The notes under the pieces: generated by a model
Database searches by the model: none
Seen by the model: only the letters and a program-made list of their open reading frames with translations
What the model was told of the DNA's origin: nothing
Assembly (NCBI GenBank): GCA_947567695.1
Contig: CANONT010000006.1
Coordinates: forward strand, 1-60,508
Direction: 5' to 3'
Source: an uncultured Clostridium sp.
GTDB taxonomy: Bacteria; Bacillota; Clostridia; TANB77; CAG-508
Length of the DNA: 60,508 nucleotides
Program-made: the position numbers and the translations under genes
In this document: positions 9,944 through 19,243 of the stretch, one piece after another
How the letters are laid out: every line of letters begins with the position of its first letter
How positions within the stretch are numbered: the stretch's first letter is position 1

Positions 9944-9959
9944 ACGACATTTTTGTCGT
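9944..9959. promoter_or_regulatory. Operator copy 2 (ACGACA-N4-TGTCGT)
   Basis: Perfect inverted repeat ACGACATTTTTGTCGT, just downstream of the predicted start of transcription of the pilin-leader gene. Its arms are identical to those of the copy at 10007. Confidence 0.7.
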
Positions 9960-9971
9960 ATTATCAGAATT

Positions 9972-10000
9972 ATTTTATACTTTTGTAAATTAAAAGTCAA
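9972..10000 (-). promoter_or_regulatory. Promoter of the pilin-leader gene
   Basis: TTGACT at 9995-10000, 17-base spacer, TAAAAT at 9972-9977 on the minus strand, lying between the two operator copies. Confidence 0.65.
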
Positions 10001-10006
10001 GATTCG

Positions 10007-10022
10007 ACGACAAAAATGTCGT
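10007..10022. promoter_or_regulatory. Operator copy 1 (ACGACA-N4-TGTCGT)
   Basis: Perfect inverted repeat ACGACAAAAATGTCGT touching the -35 box of the XRE gene promoter and 6 bases upstream of the divergent -35 box. One dimer here could control both genes; the matching copy at 9944 would allow looping. Confidence 0.7.
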
Positions 10023-10050
10023 TCTTTTTTAACCTATACTGTAATATAAT
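10022..10050 (+). promoter_or_regulatory. Promoter of the small XRE regulator
   Basis: TTCTTT at 10022-10027, 17-base spacer, perfect TATAAT at 10045-10050. The weak -35 overlaps the operator, as expected of a regulated promoter. Confidence 0.55.
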
Positions 10051-10078
10051 AATTAAAATAAAATTGGGAGGTTAGAAA

Positions 10079-10267
10079 ATGATTAGACAATATAGACGAG
10101 CCAAAAATCTGTCACAAGAAGAACTCGCTGAAGAAATTGGCATTAGCTGGCGTCAGCTACAAAGACTTGAGTATAATGAAGAAAATACTAGAATTTCTAC
10201 CTTCAAAAAAATTGTAAAAACGTTAAATATTCCAGATGATGAAATTATTAAATTTATTAGAAAATAA
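10079..10267 (+). CDS. Small XRE-family DNA-binding regulator
   Basis: 62 residues, made almost entirely of one Cro/C1-type helix-turn-helix (LSQEELAEEIGISWRQLQRL is the helix-turn-helix core). No effector domain is present. It has a strong GGGAGG ribosome site and is followed by a terminator, so it is a single-gene unit. Divergence from the pilin-leader gene and the two palindromic operators between them suggest that it represses itself and that gene; this is inference from arrangement. Confidence 0.8.
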   Translation: MIRQYRRAKNLSQEELAEEIGISWRQLQRLEYNEENTRISTFKKIVKTLNIPDDEIIKFIRK

Positions 10268-10279
10268 TTTAATAAAAGA

Positions 10280-10305
10280 GTTACTTTTTTAAAGTAACCC
10301 CTTTT
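10280..10305 (+). terminator. Terminator of the XRE gene
   Basis: GTTACTTT/AAAGTAAC stem, three-base loop, then CCCC and five T. An A run on the upstream side makes it plausible for the opposing P-ATPase gene as well. Confidence 0.75.
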
Positions 10306-10307
10306 TA

Positions 10308-12935
10308 TTAAACTTTTACTTCTTCTTGATAAATTACCTTTCTTCCTTTTGTTTCATTCAACTTTTTCTGTAATTCCATAATTGGAATTGGAAGTAAAGA
10401 AATAATAATCGTAATCATCCATTGCATTTGATTTAGAGGAACTAATTTGAAAATTTCTGCTAATGCTGGTATTAGCACAACTGCTATTTGTACAATGGTT
10501 CCTACTATAAAACTTCCTATTAAAAATTTATTTTCTAAAATTCCTATTTTGAAGATCGATTGTTCACTTTTTATATTAAAACTGTGGACAAGTTCTAATA
10601 ATCCCATACAAAGAAATGCCATAGTTCTTCCTACTTCTAGTCCAAAAAATTTATTTCCTAAACTAAAAGCAACTAATGTCAACATACCAATCATGACCCC
10701 TTCTACCACAATTTTATTCCATAACCCATCTGCAAAAATTCCTTTTTTACTATTTACTGGTTTTCTATGCATAATATCTTTTTCTGGTGGCTCTAGTCCA
10801 ATAGCGATAGCTGGTAAAGAGTCTGTTACTAAATTAATCCATAACAATTGAATGGCAAGCAATGGAGATTTTAGCCCTAATATCAATCCCATAAATATAG
10901 TAACAATTTCTCCTATATTGGTAGCAATTAGAAAATGAATTGCTTTTTTGATGTTATCATAGATATTTCTTCCCTGTTTTACAGCTTCTACAATAGTTAC
11001 AAAATTATCATCTGCTAATACCATATCTGCTGCATTTTTGGCAACATCAGTTCCATTTTTCCCCATAGCAATTCCTATATCTGCATTTTTCAAAGCAGGA
11101 CTATCATTTACTCCATCACCTGTCATGGCTACCACAGCTCCTGTACTTTGCCATGCTTTGACAATTCTTACTTTGTGTTCTGGTGTAACCCTTGCAAATA
11201 CCGAATAATCTGCTATGTTTTTTGCTAATTCCTTTTGCGGTATCTTATCTAATTCTTGCCCTGTGATCGCTTTATCATTTGGATTTAATATACTTAGTTC
11301 TTTGGCGATTGCTTTGGCTGTGGTTATATGATCGCCTGTTATCATAACAGTTTTAATGCCTGCTTTTTTACAAGTCTTTACCGCTTCTCTTACCCCTTCT
11401 CTTGGCGGATCTATCATGCCGATTAATCCTACAAAGATCAAATTACTTTCAATCGTATTGGTATCTATTTTCTGTGGTAGAAAATCTAAATCTTTGTAGC
11501 CTACTGCTATGACTCTCAAGGCTTTTTGTGCCATTTTTTCGTTTTGTTTTTGTATTTTTGCTTTTTGTAGAATTGCATTTTGCCCTAATTTTCCATTGAT
11601 TTGTTTTTGACATCTTTCTAACAGCACATCTGGTGCTCCTTTGGTGATAATTCTATATTGGTTTCCTATCTTATGGATCGTTGTCATCATTTTTCGATTA
11701 GAATCAAATGGAATTTCATTTACTCTTGGCATAGTTTGATATAATTCCGTTTTGTTTTTTCCATTACTGATTCCTTCTTTTACAATCGCCACTTCCGTTG
11801 GTTCTCCATTCACTTCTAGTTTTCCCTCTTGCCATAAAATATTACAATCCGTACACATACAACTCAATTCTCTTGTTAGATTGACATCTTCACTATTGAT
11901 TTCTACTACTTTCATTTTGTTTTGTGTTAGGGTTCCTGTTTTATCAGAACAAATAACAGAGGAACTTCCTAAGGTTTCTACCGCTGGTAACTTTCTTATA
12001 ATACTGTTTTTCTTTGCCATTTTGGTAACACCAATGGATAGCATAATGGTCACAATGGCTGGCAATCCCTCTGGTATGGCTGCTACTGCTAATCCCACTG
12101 AAGTCATAAACATTTCTATGGGATCAATTTTTTTGATCAATCCTATTCCAAAAATGATAAAACAAATAACTAAACATACAATTCCTAATATTTTCCCCAC
12201 TTGTCCTAGTTTTTTCTGGATTGGTGTTTCTGGTGCTTCATCTTCTAGGATCATATTGGCAATTTTACCAACTTTTGTATTCATTCCTATTTCGGTTACA
12301 ATGGCCTTCCCATGTCCATTTACCACGATGCTTGCCATAAATGCCATGTTATTCTTATCTCCTAATGCAATATTGGGTTTGCAAATTTTATTAGCATCTT
12401 TTAGCACTGGTTCGGTCTCTCCTGTTAAACTAGACTCTTCTATTTTTAGATTAAAGCTTTCTATGATTCTACTATCTGCTGGTACATAGTTTCCTGCCTC
12501 TAATATAATAAGATCCCCAGGTACTATTTCATCTGCATGTATTTCGCTGGTAATCCCATCTCTTATTACTTTTGCTTTCATTGGTGTCATCTCTTGTAAG
12601 GCTTCTATTGACTTTTCTGCTTTGGCTTCTTGAATGACTCCCATTAGTGCATTTAAAACTACTATGGCTATGATAATAATAGAATCAATGTAATCATTTT
12701 CTCCTTGCATGTTAGAAATAACAGCTGATACAATGGAAGCAATGATTAAGATAATAATCATAAAGTCATTAAATTGCTTGATGAATTTCATAAAAAAGCT
12801 TTCCTTAGGCTTGTCTTTTAATTTGTTTTTTCCATATTCTTGTTGCCTTTTCTTGACTTCTTCTTGACAAAGTCCTTCTTTTGAATTCGTGTTTAATTTT
12901 TTTAACACTTCTTCTTTTCTTAAAGTTTCCCACAT
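10308..12935 (-). CDS. Calcium-type P-type cation-transporting ATPase
   Basis: 875 residues, full length. P2-type pump moving Ca2+ (or Mn2+) out of the cell with ATP. Visible landmarks: N-terminal cation-ATPase domain, actuator motif LTGETEPV, VAAIPEGLPAIVT in membrane segment 4, phosphorylation site CSDKTGTLTQNKM with the acceptor Asp, nucleotide-binding KGAPDVLLERC, MTGDGVNDSPALKNADIG hinge motif, and four C-terminal membrane helices. The order and motifs match bacterial PMCA/SERCA-like pumps such as YloB. A single gene with no obvious partner; the exact ion cannot be fixed from sequence. Confidence 0.93.
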   Translation of the reverse strand: MWETLRKEEVLKKLNTNSKEGLCQEEVKKRQQEYGKNKLKDKPKESFFMKFIKQFNDFMIIILIIASIVSAVISNMQGENDYIDSIIIIAIVVLNALMGVIQEAKAEKSIEALQEMTPMKAKVIRDGITSEIHADEIVPGDLIILEAGNYVPADSRIIESFNLKIEESSLTGETEPVLKDANKICKPNIALGDKNNMAFMASIVVNGHGKAIVTEIGMNTKVGKIANMILEDEAPETPIQKKLGQVGKILGIVCLVICFIIFGIGLIKKIDPIEMFMTSVGLAVAAIPEGLPAIVTIMLSIGVTKMAKKNSIIRKLPAVETLGSSSVICSDKTGTLTQNKMKVVEINSEDVNLTRELSCMCTDCNILWQEGKLEVNGEPTEVAIVKEGISNGKNKTELYQTMPRVNEIPFDSNRKMMTTIHKIGNQYRIITKGAPDVLLERCQKQINGKLGQNAILQKAKIQKQNEKMAQKALRVIAVGYKDLDFLPQKIDTNTIESNLIFVGLIGMIDPPREGVREAVKTCKKAGIKTVMITGDHITTAKAIAKELSILNPNDKAITGQELDKIPQKELAKNIADYSVFARVTPEHKVRIVKAWQSTGAVVAMTGDGVNDSPALKNADIGIAMGKNGTDVAKNAADMVLADDNFVTIVEAVKQGRNIYDNIKKAIHFLIATNIGEIVTIFMGLILGLKSPLLAIQLLWINLVTDSLPAIAIGLEPPEKDIMHRKPVNSKKGIFADGLWNKIVVEGVMIGMLTLVAFSLGNKFFGLEVGRTMAFLCMGLLELVHSFNIKSEQSIFKIGILENKFLIGSFIVGTIVQIAVVLIPALAEIFKLVPLNQMQWMITIIISLLPIPIMELQKKLNETKGRKVIYQEEVKV

Positions 12936-13125
12936 ACTCTTCTCTCCTTTGTGCTTAATTTTGTTACTAGTCCATTCCTTTATATTGCTATTCTAAAATT
13001 AAATAAACTGGGTTGTAACTTACTAAATTTTATGTGGCTTGTACTAGGTTTATGATAAATTTATTTCAAAGATTTGTGATAACAAAATTCTTTTTTCGAC
13101 ATATGATACTTTAGGAGGTGTATTT

Positions 13126-13770
13126 ATGTTAATTAATTCACTAATTTTAGCACTTTCTAGTAGTATCGATTCTCTTGGAATTGGGATTACATATGGAATT
13201 AAAAATACTAAAATTTCTTATAGAGGAAAAATTGTTTTATTCCTCCTATCTTTTTCGATTTCCATTTTAGCCGTTTGGTTTGGTGATATGATAAAAAATA
13301 TTTTTTCTGCTTTTGTCGCTAAATTGATTGGTAATATGATCTTAATATCAATGGGAATTTTTGTGTGCTTTCAAGCCATTCATAAAAATGAGATAAATAC
13401 GTCGATTGTTAAAAAGGATGAAAAAATATATAGCTTTTTTATTGATTTTTTGGGTATCACTATTAAAATTATTAAAAATCCTACTTCTTCTGATTTGGAT
13501 TCTTCTCATTCTATCGATAGTAAAGAAGCTTTATTTTTAGGTGTTGCCCTTTCCTTAGATTGCTTTTGCATGGGCGTTGGTGGCAGTATGATTGGGATTA
13601 GTCCTTTTCTTTTTCCTTTGTTTATTTCTGTTTTTCAACTGTTTTTTTTGAATATGGGAAATACACTTGGAAAAGGACTTCAACAATTAAGTCTTTTGCC
13701 AGATAATACTTGGTCTATTATTTCTGGCATTTTACTTATTTTTATCGGAATATTTCGATTTATCTCTTGA
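13126..13770 (+). CDS. ytaF: Sporulation membrane protein YtaF (MntP superfamily)
   Basis: 214 residues with six hydrophobic segments in two halves. The first half starts with LALSSSIDSLGIGITYGIK and the second with the matching FLGVALSLDCFCMGVGGS, the internal repeat with conserved Asp of MntP-like exporters. The linker NPTSSDLDSSHSIDSKEA is typical of YtaF, a family found in spore formers. Role in spore formation is known only from annotation of relatives. A strong AGGAGGTG ribosome site lies 7 bases before the ATG. Its presence suggests that the organism sporulates or descends from spore formers. Confidence 0.88.
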   Translation: MLINSLILALSSSIDSLGIGITYGIKNTKISYRGKIVLFLLSFSISILAVWFGDMIKNIFSAFVAKLIGNMILISMGIFVCFQAIHKNEINTSIVKKDEKIYSFFIDFLGITIKIIKNPTSSDLDSSHSIDSKEALFLGVALSLDCFCMGVGGSMIGISPFLFPLFISVFQLFFLNMGNTLGKGLQQLSLLPDNTWSIISGILLIFIGIFRFIS

Positions 13771-13815
13771 TTTCTTGCCGATTTTATGTTATTATAAAGT
13801 TACGTTTTATTGTTA

Positions 13816-13887
13816 GGTTGAGTAGCTCAATGGGAAGAGCATTGGAGTGAGGTTCCAAGGTTATAGGTTCGAACCCTATCTCAACCA
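13816..13887 (+). tRNA. tRNA with anticodon GAG and a short (class I) variable loop
   Basis: A 72-base perfect cloverleaf: acceptor GGTTGAG/CTCAACC (7 of 7), D stem GCTC/GAGC, anticodon stem TTGGA/TCCAA, loop GTGAGGT giving U33 and anticodon GAG, four-base variable loop GGTT, T arm ATAGG-TTCGAAC-CCTAT, discriminator A. CCA is not encoded. GAG reads CUU/CUC leucine codons, and loop positions 33-38 equal those of bacterial tRNA-Leu(GAG), yet leucine tRNAs normally have a long variable arm that is absent here. The amino acid it carries is therefore uncertain. Single gene with an immediate terminator. Confidence 0.9.
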
Positions 13888-13906
13888 TTGCTAGATGGTT
13901 TTTTGT
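13883..13906 (+). terminator. Terminator sharing the 3' arm of the tRNA
   Basis: AACCAT pairs with ATGGTT around a six-base loop, then six T. The upstream arm reuses the last bases of the tRNA acceptor stem. Confidence 0.65.
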
Positions 13907-13921
13907 CTAGTAAATAAAATT

Positions 13922-13957
13922 AAGCGACTGATGACATTAATTTGTCTGACGTCGCTT
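13922..13957 (-). terminator. Terminator of smc
   Basis: AAGCGAC pairs with GTCGCTT, with an inner TGACA/TGTCA stem; located 12 bases past the smc stop on the minus strand. Confidence 0.6.
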
Positions 13958-13968
13958 TTATATATTTT

Positions 13969-16900
13969 TTATACCGTTCCTAATTTCATAGACAATAACT
14001 TTGAAATTCCATTTTCCTCCATTGTCACACCATATACCGTGTCTGCTGCCTCCATCGTACCTTTTCTATGGGTAATCACTAAGAATTGTGTCTCTTGTGA
14101 AAATTTCTTTAAATATTCGGCAAATCGATATACATTAACATCATCTAATGCTGCTTCAATTTCATCTAAAACACAGAATGGAGCTGGATTAATTTTTAAA
14201 ATAGCAAATAATAAGCTAATTGCTGTAAATGCTTTTTCGCCTCCTGATAATAGCATCATATTTTGTAATTTTTTTCCAGGTGGTTGTACATTAATATCAA
14301 TACCACATTCTAAAATATTTTCTTCATCTTCTAGTTTTAAAGAAGCATTTCCTCCACCAAATAATTCTTTGAATACCTCTTCAAAATTTTTGTTGATGAT
14401 AGCAAATTGGGCTTTAAACTGTTCTTTCATAGTAGTTGTCATTTCTGAAATAATCTTTCTTAGTTTATTCATGGTATCTTCTAAGTCTACCCTTTGTTCA
14501 CACATGAAGTCATACCTTTCTTTCATCGTCTTATATTCTTCAATCGAATCTACATTAACACTGCCTAATTCCTTGATTTCTGTTCGTAAACGATTTACTT
14601 TTTTCTGGGTGAAAGCTACATTTTCTGGTTTCTTATATTCTCCAACTTGATTTGGCGTTAATTCATATTCTTCCCACATTTTATTAATGATAGAATTAAT
14701 ATCTTCTTCTAGTTTTGTTTTTTTCACATCGATTTTTACAATTTGTGCTTTTAAATCTTCTATAATTTTGAATTTATTTGTCATTTCTTCCTCTTGTTTG
14801 GATAATTTTTCGTTTTTATTCACTCTTTCTTGTTTCAGCTTTTCAATTTTCGTCCCGCTATTTCGTACCTCTTCTTTAATTCTAGCTATTTTATCATTGG
14901 TTTCTTGAATGGATTGCTCTAATTCAAAATTGTCATGCGTAATTTGTTCCATTTGATTTTTCTTATTTTCCATGCTTTTCTTAGCATTTTCGATTTCTTG
15001 TTTAATTCTTTCTTGCATTTCTTCTATGGATGCTTCACTTTCATCAAACGAAGAAACTGAAATTTTTAAATTAGTAATATCAAAATTCAAGTCATCGACA
15101 TATTTTTGATTATCTTTATTTAACTCTACAAATTCAGAAATGATTTTGGTCAGCTTTTCCGTTTCTTCTGTCAATTCCTGTATCTGTTGATTGATGTTTT
15201 CTTTGCTTTCTATGGCTTCTTGTTTTTGCTTCTCTAAATTTTCTTGCTCTTCTTTTAATTTATTTAAACGAGTTTCAATTTTAGCAATATTATCATCGAT
15301 CGCAACTACCTTTTGTTTTTCAGTTGCATAGGTAATATCCATCTCTTGTAACTCTTTTTCTAAACTAATAGCATTTTCTATAGTTTCTTGCATAGAATCT
15401 TCATATTCTTGTTTTTCTTTCTCTAATTTTTCGATTTTAGCTTTTATATTCTGGATGTCTTTTTCTAATTTTTCAATTTCTCTTCCTCGACCAAGAATAT
15501 TTACTGTTTTTTTGGCTACAGAACCACCTGTAATACTACCAGAAGCATTGATCACGTCTCCTTCTAAAGTAATAATACGGAACGTATAACCATTTTGTTT
15601 GGCTACTTTAATAGCAGTATCCATATTGTCCACAATTACCGTTCTTCCTAATAAACTAATCACAATCTGCTCATACTTTTTATGGAATTTAATTAAGTCA
15701 GAAGCAATACCAATAAAACCTTTTTCCTTTCCCTTGATTTTATCCAACTTCTTGCCTTTGACAGATGTAATTGGTAAGAAAGAAGCTCTTCCTAACTTGT
15801 TTTTTCTTAAATGTTCCACTAGTTTTTTAGCATCTGCTTCTGTCTCTGTCACAATGTTTTGCAAACTTGCACCTAAACACATTTCAATCGCTGTTTGGTA
15901 TTCTTCTGGTACTTCGATGACATTAGCTAATACCCCATGCATTCCTTTTCCTAATTCTTTGATTTGTTCACAGTCTTTTAAAAGAGATTTTACACTTTTG
16001 ATATATCCTTCTTTTTCTTTTTCTGTCTCGATCAAAAATTTCAGTTTTGATTCCTTGATTCTCATTTCACTTTGATAAGCATGAATACTATTTTGATAGT
16101 TGTTTATTTTTTTGTCTGCTTCTTCTTTCATGGTATTAATTTCTTCTATCGATTTTACCACTTTGTTTCTTTTGCTATCTATTTCGTAAAACGCTTTTGC
16201 GATTTCATCTTTTTGAAGTCTTGTACTGTCTAGTTCTGATATATAATTGCTGATTTCTGTCTTAATTTGCTGTTGTCTTTTTTCGTAATTTTCATAGTTT
16301 ATATCTTGTGTGTGACGCTCTGCTTGTAATTCATATTTTTGATCGGTATTTTTTTCTACTTGTAACTTATATCCTTCTATTTCCAATTCTTTACTAGATA
16401 ATTTTTTCGTTATTTTAGCCAATTCTTCTTCTTTTTCTTGTAATTCTTTTTCAAATTTTTCTTTATTTTGCTTTAAATTAACCTTCTTTTCTTCTCTCTG
16501 TTTCATTTCTTCTTCTAATTCTTTTTGCTTTGACATAGCCTCTTCGATTTCTTTTTGAAATCTTTCTTTATTTTCTTGATTATTGTGAATTCTCGTATTG
16601 GCTACATTGATATCTGAATTTAGCATCTCAATTTCTTTTTGACTGGCAAATCCTAGGTTTGACATTTCTTCAATTTGATTGGTTATTTCATCTATTTGTA
16701 TTTTTAGTTCTTCTTTTAATTGTCTAATTCTTTCTAGCTTTTCTTCCTCCTCTGTACATTGAGAGGTATAAATTTCTTCGTCTTTTACGATTTCTCCTAA
16801 ACTCGCTTTGTATTTTTCGATATTATGTAGAAATAATCCTATTTCCACACTTTTTAATTCTTCTTTTAAATTTAAATATTTTTTGGCTTTTTCTGCTTGG

Positions 16901-17521
16901 CTTTTCAGTGGCTCTATGTTGCTTTCGATTTCTGCTAAAATGTCATTAATACGAAGTAGATTTAGTTTGGTTCTTTCTAGCTTTTTCTCGCTTTCTTCTT
17001 TTCTTGCTCGATACTTTACAATTCCTGCTGCTTCCTCAAAAATATGCCTTCTATCTTCCGATTTGTTACTTAATATCTCATCAATCTTACCTTGTCCAAT
17101 AATAGAATAGCCATCTTTTCCAATCCCTGTGTCCATAAATAATTCTAATACATCTTTTAATCTACATGCTACTTTATTGATAAAGTAACCTGTCTCTCCG
17201 CTTCGATATATTTTTCGGGTTACCGTTACTTCTGTATATTCAATTGGCAAAGTGCCATCAGTATTGTCAAATATTAAAGAAGCCTCTGCAAAACCTAGAG
17301 ACTTTCTGTTTTGTGTTCCTGCAAATATAATATCTAAGGATTTGGAGCCTCTTAATGATTTCATGCTTTGCTCTCCGCAAAATCCATCTAATCGCATCTG
17401 ATATATTACTTTTCCCAGAACCATTTGGTCCGATAACTCCTGTTATTCCTGGTTTGAATTCTAGCACTGTCTTATCTGCAAATGATTTAAATCCTTGTAA
17501 TTCTAGTCTTTTTAAATACAT
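13969..17521 (-). CDS. smc: Chromosome partition protein SMC, CGG-recoded
   Basis: Read through one CGG site it is 1183 residues, the normal length. N-terminal Walker [17 protein letters not shown] is at about 33-48, followed by the conserved [15 protein letters not shown], which exists only if the C at 17377 is skipped. Long coiled coils flank a hinge domain ([17 protein letters not shown] to RASFLPIT). The C-terminal head has the ABC signature [16 protein letters not shown] and Walker [17 protein letters not shown] forms an ATP-dependent ring that compacts and separates chromosomes. The ATG at 17521 has an AAAGGTG ribosome site. The gene stands alone here instead of next to rnc and ftsY. 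Confidence 0.95.
17375..17377 (-). other. CGG +1 recoding site in smc
   Basis: In-frame TTG CGG AGA; the conserved SMC motif needs TTG (C) GGA GAG CAA, Leu-Gly-Glu-Gln. Confidence 0.92.
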
Positions 17522-17647
17522 TTATTATCACCTTTTGTACGTTTAATGTTGTTCAATTCTATCTTTCTTATTCTGTAAGACTGAACTGCATTAAGTTTAT
17601 ACTATTTTTGACTTTTTGTAAAGAATTTGTTATTTGAATTTCAGTTT

Positions 17648-17983
17648 TTAGCTTACAAATTTAGCATTTGACACAATTTGAGCTATATTATAGATTAAAC
17701 GTTGTTTAGCAGGTGTACAAGTAAGTAATGTTTCATACAACTCTTTATCTAAATAATTGGGAGCATCTGTTACTGTCCCTCCAATTAAATACTCTAAGCT
17801 TGTTCCTAATGCTCTACTAATTTGTGCTAATCTTTTTAAATTAATCTGTGATGTTCCTCTCTCCACTCTACTAATATATACAGTTGTTACATCAATTTCT
17901 TCTGATAGTCTTTCTTGCGACCAGCCTCTTTTTTTTCTTTCTTCTTTGATTCTTTGTCCGATAATCTTGTAATCAATATCCAT
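17648..17983 (-). CDS. XRE-family transcriptional regulator
   Basis: 111 residues. The helix-turn-helix spans about residues 7-62 (GWSQERLSEEIDVTTVYISR is its core, followed by SLEYLIGG). The C-terminal 45 residues form a short helical tail with no known ligand motif. It lies about 125 bases upstream of smc on the same strand, with no clear terminator between. Its target is unknown. Confidence 0.8.
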   Translation of the reverse strand: MDIDYKIIGQRIKEERKKRGWSQERLSEEIDVTTVYISRVERGTSQINLKRLAQISRALGTSLEYLIGGTVTDAPNYLDKELYETLLTCTPAKQRLIYNIAQIVSNAKFVS

Positions 17984-18083
17984 ATTACCACTTCCTTTTC
18001 ATAGGTAAATATAACACTATAAGTTCCATTTGTCAATATGATTTTAGAATTTATATGTAAAATTTTATTATTCTATTTTTTTC

Positions 18084-18149
18084 TAGTGTCCCCATTGATT
18101 TCGGGATTCAATGGAAAATTGCCAAAAAGGATCGTCCCTCTTGGCAATC
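18084..18149 (-). repeat. Two REP-like hairpins after the SsuA-like gene
   Basis: First hairpin: ATTGCCAA with TTGGCAAT enclosing GAGGGACGATCC, four bases past the stop codon (18117-18149) and followed by TTT, so it can double as a terminator. Second: CCATTGA with TCAATGG followed by GGGACAC (18084-18115). Both carry the GGGAC core found in other intergenic repeats of this window. Confidence 0.65.
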
Positions 18150-18154
18150 ATCTT

Positions 18155-19168
18155 TTATTTAATTGCTTTTTCTGCATATTGATTGTTTACAATTTTGTCA
18201 TATGGTGCATTTTCTTTTAACTCTCCCGCCATAATCATAACTTCTTCTAATCTTTCAAATACTTCTTGTTTTAATACTGGTGTATCATTCCATGCATCAA
18301 TATCTTTGTAACTTTGAATTGCTGTTGCTAACATTTCTATGTCTGTATCTGGGAAAAAGCTTTGAATGGCTTCTGCTATTTCCTTACTACTGTGTTCTTT
18401 TACCCATTGTTGACCTCGATAAATGGAATTTGTAAATTTTTGAATGGTATCTTGATTTCCTTCGATATAGCTCTTTTTAGCAAAGTAGGCTGTATATGGA
18501 ATTTCTCCAGCTGCTTCTCCAACAGATGCAACAATAGTTCCTTTCCCTTGTTTTTCTGTCATGGATGCAGTAGGCTCGAATAATGTCACAAAATCAGCAT
18601 TTCCACTAGCAAAGGCACCTGCCATTAAGTCAAATTTAATACTGTCATCTAAAGCTGTATCTTTTTGTGGATTTATCCCATTTTTCTTTAATACATATTC
18701 TAGTGTCATGTAAGGTACTCCGCCTTTTCTTCCTGGTATAACTGTTTTCCCTTTTACGTCTTGCCAATTAAAACTTCCTGTCTGATTTCTAGCCACTAAA
18801 AACGATCCATCTTTTTTTGTCATTTGTGCAAATACTTGTGTATAATCTTCTTTTCCTTCGTTGTAAACATAGATAGATGCTTCTGGACCTGCAAATCCAA
18901 TATCACATTGGTTTGCAAGTACTGCTGTCATAACAGCATCTGCTCCTTGCCCAGTTGTTAACTCTATATCCATTCCATTTTCCTTAAAATATCCATTGTT
19001 GATCGCTACATATTGTGGAGCATAAAAAACAGAACGGGTCACTTCATTCACTTTAATGGTTTGTAAATGTTCACTATTTTTATTTTTTTGATTGACAACC
19101 ACTCCTACCATACTAAACGCCATGGCAAGAATAATAACTGCTACAATTACAATAATCTTCTTTTTCAA
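18155..19168 (-). CDS. SsuA/NMT1-like ABC transporter substrate-binding protein
   Basis: 337 residues if started at the TTG at 19168, chosen because GGAGGA lies directly upstream. An N-terminal membrane anchor (about residues 4-24, no lipobox Cys) is followed by a periplasmic-binding-like fold of the nitrate/sulfonate/taurine/thiamine-precursor group: FYAPQYVAINNGYFKENGMD, GQGADAVMTAVLANQCDIGF, GKTVIPGRKGGVPYMTLEY. With the ssuB- and ssuC-like genes upstream it forms one importer. The family covers sulfonates, nitrate and pyrimidine precursors, and the substrate cannot be decided. Confidence 0.85.
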   Translation of the reverse strand: MKKKIIVIVAVIILAMAFSMVGVVVNQKNKNSEHLQTIKVNEVTRSVFYAPQYVAINNGYFKENGMDIELTTGQGADAVMTAVLANQCDIGFAGPEASIYVYNEGKEDYTQVFAQMTKKDGSFLVARNQTGSFNWQDVKGKTVIPGRKGGVPYMTLEYVLKKNGINPQKDTALDDSIKFDLMAGAFASGNADFVTLFEPTASMTEKQGKGTIVASVGEAAGEIPYTAYFAKKSYIEGNQDTIQKFTNSIYRGQQWVKEHSSKEIAEAIQSFFPDTDIEMLATAIQSYKDIDAWNDTPVLKQEVFERLEEVMIMAGELKENAPYDKIVNNQYAEKAIK

Positions 19169-19211
19169 ATTTTCTCCTCCTTTAATGATAATTTTATGAG
19201 TTGGCAATGAT

Positions 19212-19243
19212 TTTTTCCTCCGTCCCCAAAATCATTATTTGAA
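19212..19243 (-). repeat. REP-like hairpin touching the permease stop codon
   Basis: AATGATTTT and AAAATCATT arms around a GGGGACGGAGGAA loop (minus strand). The permease stop TAA overlaps its left border. The same arms and core recur at 39891-39977 with extra sequence inserted between GGGGA and CGGAGG. Confidence 0.7.

Noticed and set aside
13100-13108. CATATGATA with AC 16 bases upstream as a sporulation (sigma-K/E type) promoter for ytaF
   Set aside because: The predicted start would leave almost no leader before the ribosome site; a match this short is expected by chance in AT-rich DNA.
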